Of a stretch of 64,000 nucleotides of DNA, positions 49,107 through 64,000 are shown piece after piece. This DNA is from Tethya wilhelma (Eukaryota > Porifera > Demospongiae > Tethyida > Tethyidae): positions 9,948,748-10,012,747 of the forward strand of contig CAXIPT010000003.1 of assembly GCA_964030475.1 (NCBI GenBank). The letters are read 5' to 3'. A program made the position numbers and the translations under genes. Numbering within the stretch: the first letter of the stretch is position 1; the number at the start of each line of letters is the position of its first letter. The notes under the pieces are model-generated. The model was not told where the DNA came from. It made no database searches and worked only from the letters and a program-made list of their open reading frames with translations.

Positions 49107-51443
49107 ATTTCTAATTATCAGATCTCAGTATAATAATACCTTTGCACTCTGACTCCTCCTCGTAGAACCCATTCTGACAAATACAGTTATGACTTCCCAG
49201 CTGATTTTGACAAGATGAATATTTTCTCATATCACAAATAGAATTATCATCACACTCATTTATGTCTACATTGAAAATAATAGTGACTCGTAATTGTGTA
49301 TATGTATACATACACATGCAGGGAACTGCACAGTGAGTCAGTGTGCACATTCATACATGACATTGTGTGGACTTATCTCTTACCATGACATGATTCTGAT
49401 CGTGGCCAAAAATTAAAGCGATCTCTTTGATAGCCATCAGTACATGTGTAATCACATCTACTTCCACTTATGGAGTAGTTACCAGGTAGACGGCAACCCA
49501 TGGAATCAGCATCACATGCAGTAGAATCTGTACATTATTATTGAAATAGGTCTGTACTGATAATTATTGTATTGTTCTGGTTACTGCTTGTGGTCAACTG
49601 ATACCTTTAATTATGCAATGTCGGTTAATTGTAAGAGGAGCTGAACTTTCAACATCAACTATTACTTGAAAGGAACAATTTGTGCCATTTGTGAAAGATC
49701 GTCCACTCATGTGCCAGCCATTCTTGTAATCTTTAGTTTCCTCATTCACGATACTCAAGCTGATTCTATCATCATTACCTCCAAAACAAGTATCGCTAGC
49801 ACTGTTTGACACTTGTCCTTCCTGTGTATGTACAAGCTTAAGCTCTATAGCCTCTATACATAATTATTCAGAATGAGATCTAAATTACTATTAAAGATTG
49901 TTTTCAGTGGCCAAAAATTCAAGTTGTATATAGCTATAGAGCTAGACCTGCAGTCTTATATACTGTTACACTTACAATATCAAAACAAGAATATGTTATC
50001 TTGATTCTTTCGGCCCATATTTCAGGATCATTCATAGTCCATTGCACACCTGCCTGAGAGTCAGAGCAGAGAGCACAGACAGCAATTTCGCCTTTATCAC
50101 CAGCAAAAGACTCTACAGTTAGTATAATAATAATTATACAATAATACCCCAAAGAATTGAAGTACTATCATACGTACGGTAGTACGTATAGTAGGAATGG
50201 GCCGAATGTCCCATAGACACAATACAAAATGTTTATGATCATAAAAATTTAACCAAACAAAATTGAGTCTTCAAACTTGCTCAGAGGCTCTCACTGACAG
50301 ATTATCAACTGCATGCAAGGCCTAAAACTCACAGAAACTTTTCTCTGCACTCGTAGAGAGAGCTGGTGGGAAGCCACAATAATGCCATTTTTGTTCTGCT
50401 AACTTACGTACGTACGTACTTACTTCCTAACTGACTTACTTGAAAAGCATTTCCAGAGAACCAGAATGCGCTGAGCCAACTCTGACAGCACAAAGTAAGT
50501 TCTTTTCATAGGTACTACATTCCTTGATACTCGTTTTAATCACAAATAAGCCTAAACAAAAACTAGAAAGCTTTGAAACTGAGAGTATAAATTCATGTAC
50601 TTGAATGTAGCCATCTTCTTGTAGAGTTCAAAGGTCATTGATTATCCACGTGGCATTATTATGCGCATGCGCATTAGCTACCCTAGCAGCCAATGTATAT
50701 AGCTTCTACTCAGATAACTTTTTGTAGGGACTAACCAGTCTCTGATAGTCTCCTCACTGTAGTGTTGAAAAAAGTGAATGGACAAGTAGTAAAAATTTCA
50801 AAAAAATAAGCAGTGTAGGAATGGGCAGTGCGGTAAAAAGTATTGGAACAAGGATGGTCTCAATTTCGGCACATGACTACTTCATTTTTTGTGCCCAAGT
50901 CTTGGCCAGTAATTTAATCCTGCCAATCAGTATGGATCACAATACTAATGGTTCAAATTTCTACCTATCTTATCACTTAGCTAATAAGTGGAACAAACTA
51001 TGGCAGGCATTAGCTATTCAAGTATACAGATCATTCTGTGAACCATTTACGACAATTAGCAATGAGGGATCAAAAATGAAAATGAAGTAGTCATGTGCCG
51101 AAATTGAGACCATCCTTGTTCCAATACTTTTTACCGCACTGCCCATTCCTACACTGCTTATTTTTTTGAAATTTTTACTACTTTATATACTTCTAGTACT
51201 ATTTAGATATTCATGATTAAAAAGTTGAACTGTAGTAAAATAAACTTGTTATCATCAATTAATTTTTATAAATTTATAGTCTCTGTATATAACCTATAGC
51301 TCAGCAGATAGAATTATAAGATTACTATACTTATATATACCTGTGTTTGAGCTGCAATGTAGAGCACTAGTTGCTTGAAGCTGCAGTTGATGACTACTGA
51401 TGAACGAGAACACGATCATCAAGAATCTTGAATTGTATTTCAT
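46254..51443 (-). CDS. Single-pass receptor with Ig-like and EGF-like domains and a long cytoplasmic tail
   Basis: Eleven exons join in phase: 51443-51341, 50112-49976, 49821-49605, 49527-49384, 49265-49140, 48622-48344, 48202-47906, 47727-47502, 47413-47365, 47191-46835, 46766-46254 (815 residues). Order: signal peptide; two Cys-bearing segments I do not recognise; a sushi-like or Cys-rich module (CDYTCTDGYQ); an EGF-like module (DINECDDNS...CICQNGFY); two Ig-like domains; a Thr-rich stalk; a membrane helix (LVIIITASLALVCIIGVIVV); and a tail of about 300 residues rich in Asn, Gln, Glu and Ser. The first Ig-like domain has lost one of the usual Cys pair and the second both. Tail tyrosines (for example LYNHQ, DYQSQQL) could be SH2 sites, but no ITAM/ITIM is clear. 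A surface adhesion or recognition role is inferred. Confidence 0.75.
49045..49106. repeat. (CA)n-(GA)n compound microsatellite
   Basis: CA repeats interrupted once, followed by GA repeats, in a receptor intron. Confidence 0.95.
50165..50782. mobile_element. Dispersed repeat adjoining a foldback, copy 1
   Basis: Starts CGTACGGTAGTACGTATAG. Its first ~350 bases match 52435-52766, and later parts match 54120-54485, so each copy is a composite of this repeat and a foldback. Lies in a receptor intron. Confidence 0.7.
50783..51184. mobile_element. Foldback element, copy in receptor intron
   Basis: Arms of about 105 bases (50783-50890 and 51077-51184) are inverted copies, with outer ends AAGTAGTAAAAATTT. 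The spacer of about 186 bases encodes an open frame with no recognised family and could be another captured fragment. Confidence 0.75.
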
Positions 51444-51893
51444 AGCAGATATTACGCTAGGTAGCTCAAAAATTTATCTAGAGCTTGTGCGCTCTATACA
51501 GACAGTCTAACTATAGCATGCCGGAGCTATAATATGTGGCATATTATAAGTAGAATAATAACCTCATACCTCTCGTGTATGAAATTAGCCTCGTACCCAG
51601 GATCCGGTGCATGGGTAGGCGGATCTTGGGTACTAGGCTAGTTTCCGCGCGTTCATACAAACGCGCATGCAATCAGCAACAAACTAAACAACTTTATTGT
51701 GTGTTATATATCTATGATGAAAAAATAATATTAATACTAAAATTAATGCATCAATGTGATTTTAAAACTAAAATGAAAAATTTTAACCTTTAGAACACAC
51801 ATTTTGAGCATTGTTCATTCAAATACAGCAATAAAAAAAAAATATGCATACACAACAACAAAAGCATGATGTCACTTTTAAAAAGGCACAAAA
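51444..51893. other. Spacer between PKC 3' end and receptor start
   Basis: Receptor promoter and PKC 3' UTR are expected here. The stretch near 51590-51645 resembles the CCTCGTACCCAGG-type short inverted repeat. Confidence 0.45.
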
Positions 51894-63897
<12,004 letters not shown>

Positions 63898-63915
63898 CTG
63901 AGTGTGTGTGTAGGT

Positions 63916-63917
<2 letters not shown>

Positions 63918-64000
<83 letters not shown>
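63918..64000. repeat. (GA)n microsatellite reaching the window edge
   Basis: GA run of at least 80 bases in the next PKC intron. Confidence 0.95.

Overview
The window looks like a piece of a sponge (demosponge-type) nuclear genome. It has short introns with GT/AG borders, an AT-rich background full of small inverted-repeat elements and dinucleotide repeats, and conserved animal genes next to secreted lineage-specific families. The species assignment is an inference from gene content and style. Exons were assembled by eye from splice signals, reading phase and family homology. Nothing was searched.

Layout, left to right. A Kelch-repeat gene ends at 539 (+). An ERICH6/FAM194-like gene runs 4565-1035 (-). 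A secreted MACPF gene runs 10283-5755 (-). A broken second copy of the ERICH6-like first exon lies at 12541-13397 (-), head to head with an intact SLC35E3-type transporter at 14012-15578 (+). A secreted single-exon gene of a fibrinogen-like family follows at 15943-17013 (+). A lysine-ketoglutarate reductase (LKR) gene runs 28130-17453 (-). One of its introns holds two single-exon genes that join a pesticin/T4-lysozyme-type muramidase domain to a VWA domain and a C-terminal membrane anchor. KIN17 runs 28643-32450 (+). It is followed closely by MTMR14 (32592-41870, +), whose largest intron holds two nested antisense genes of the fibrinogen-like secreted family. A truncated KIN17 copy interrupted by a dead LINE lies at 42300-44830. 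An Ig/EGF single-pass receptor runs 51443-46254 (-). A novel-type protein kinase C runs from beyond the right edge to 51894 (-).

Three themes stand out. (1) Conserved genes are intron-dense, whereas most of the secreted defence- or recognition-like genes (muramidase-VWA pair, MACPF, fibrinogen-like genes) have one or two exons. Four of them sit inside introns of housekeeping genes as recent tandem pairs. (2) A divergent gene pair (ERICH6-like / SLC35E3) was duplicated, and each copy has kept the opposite member. A foldback element in one copy carries an SLC35E3 exon with its splice borders. (3) The LKR lacks the saccharopine dehydrogenase half normal for animal AASS.

The most novel system is the membrane-anchored muramidase-VWA pair, plausibly an antibacterial surface effector with a bacterial-type enzyme domain. 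Cautions: there is an 87-base N gap (52767-52853). Single Ns at 18510, 37239, 42297, 45675 and 58101 may be contig joins, and two of them fall on duplication junctions.
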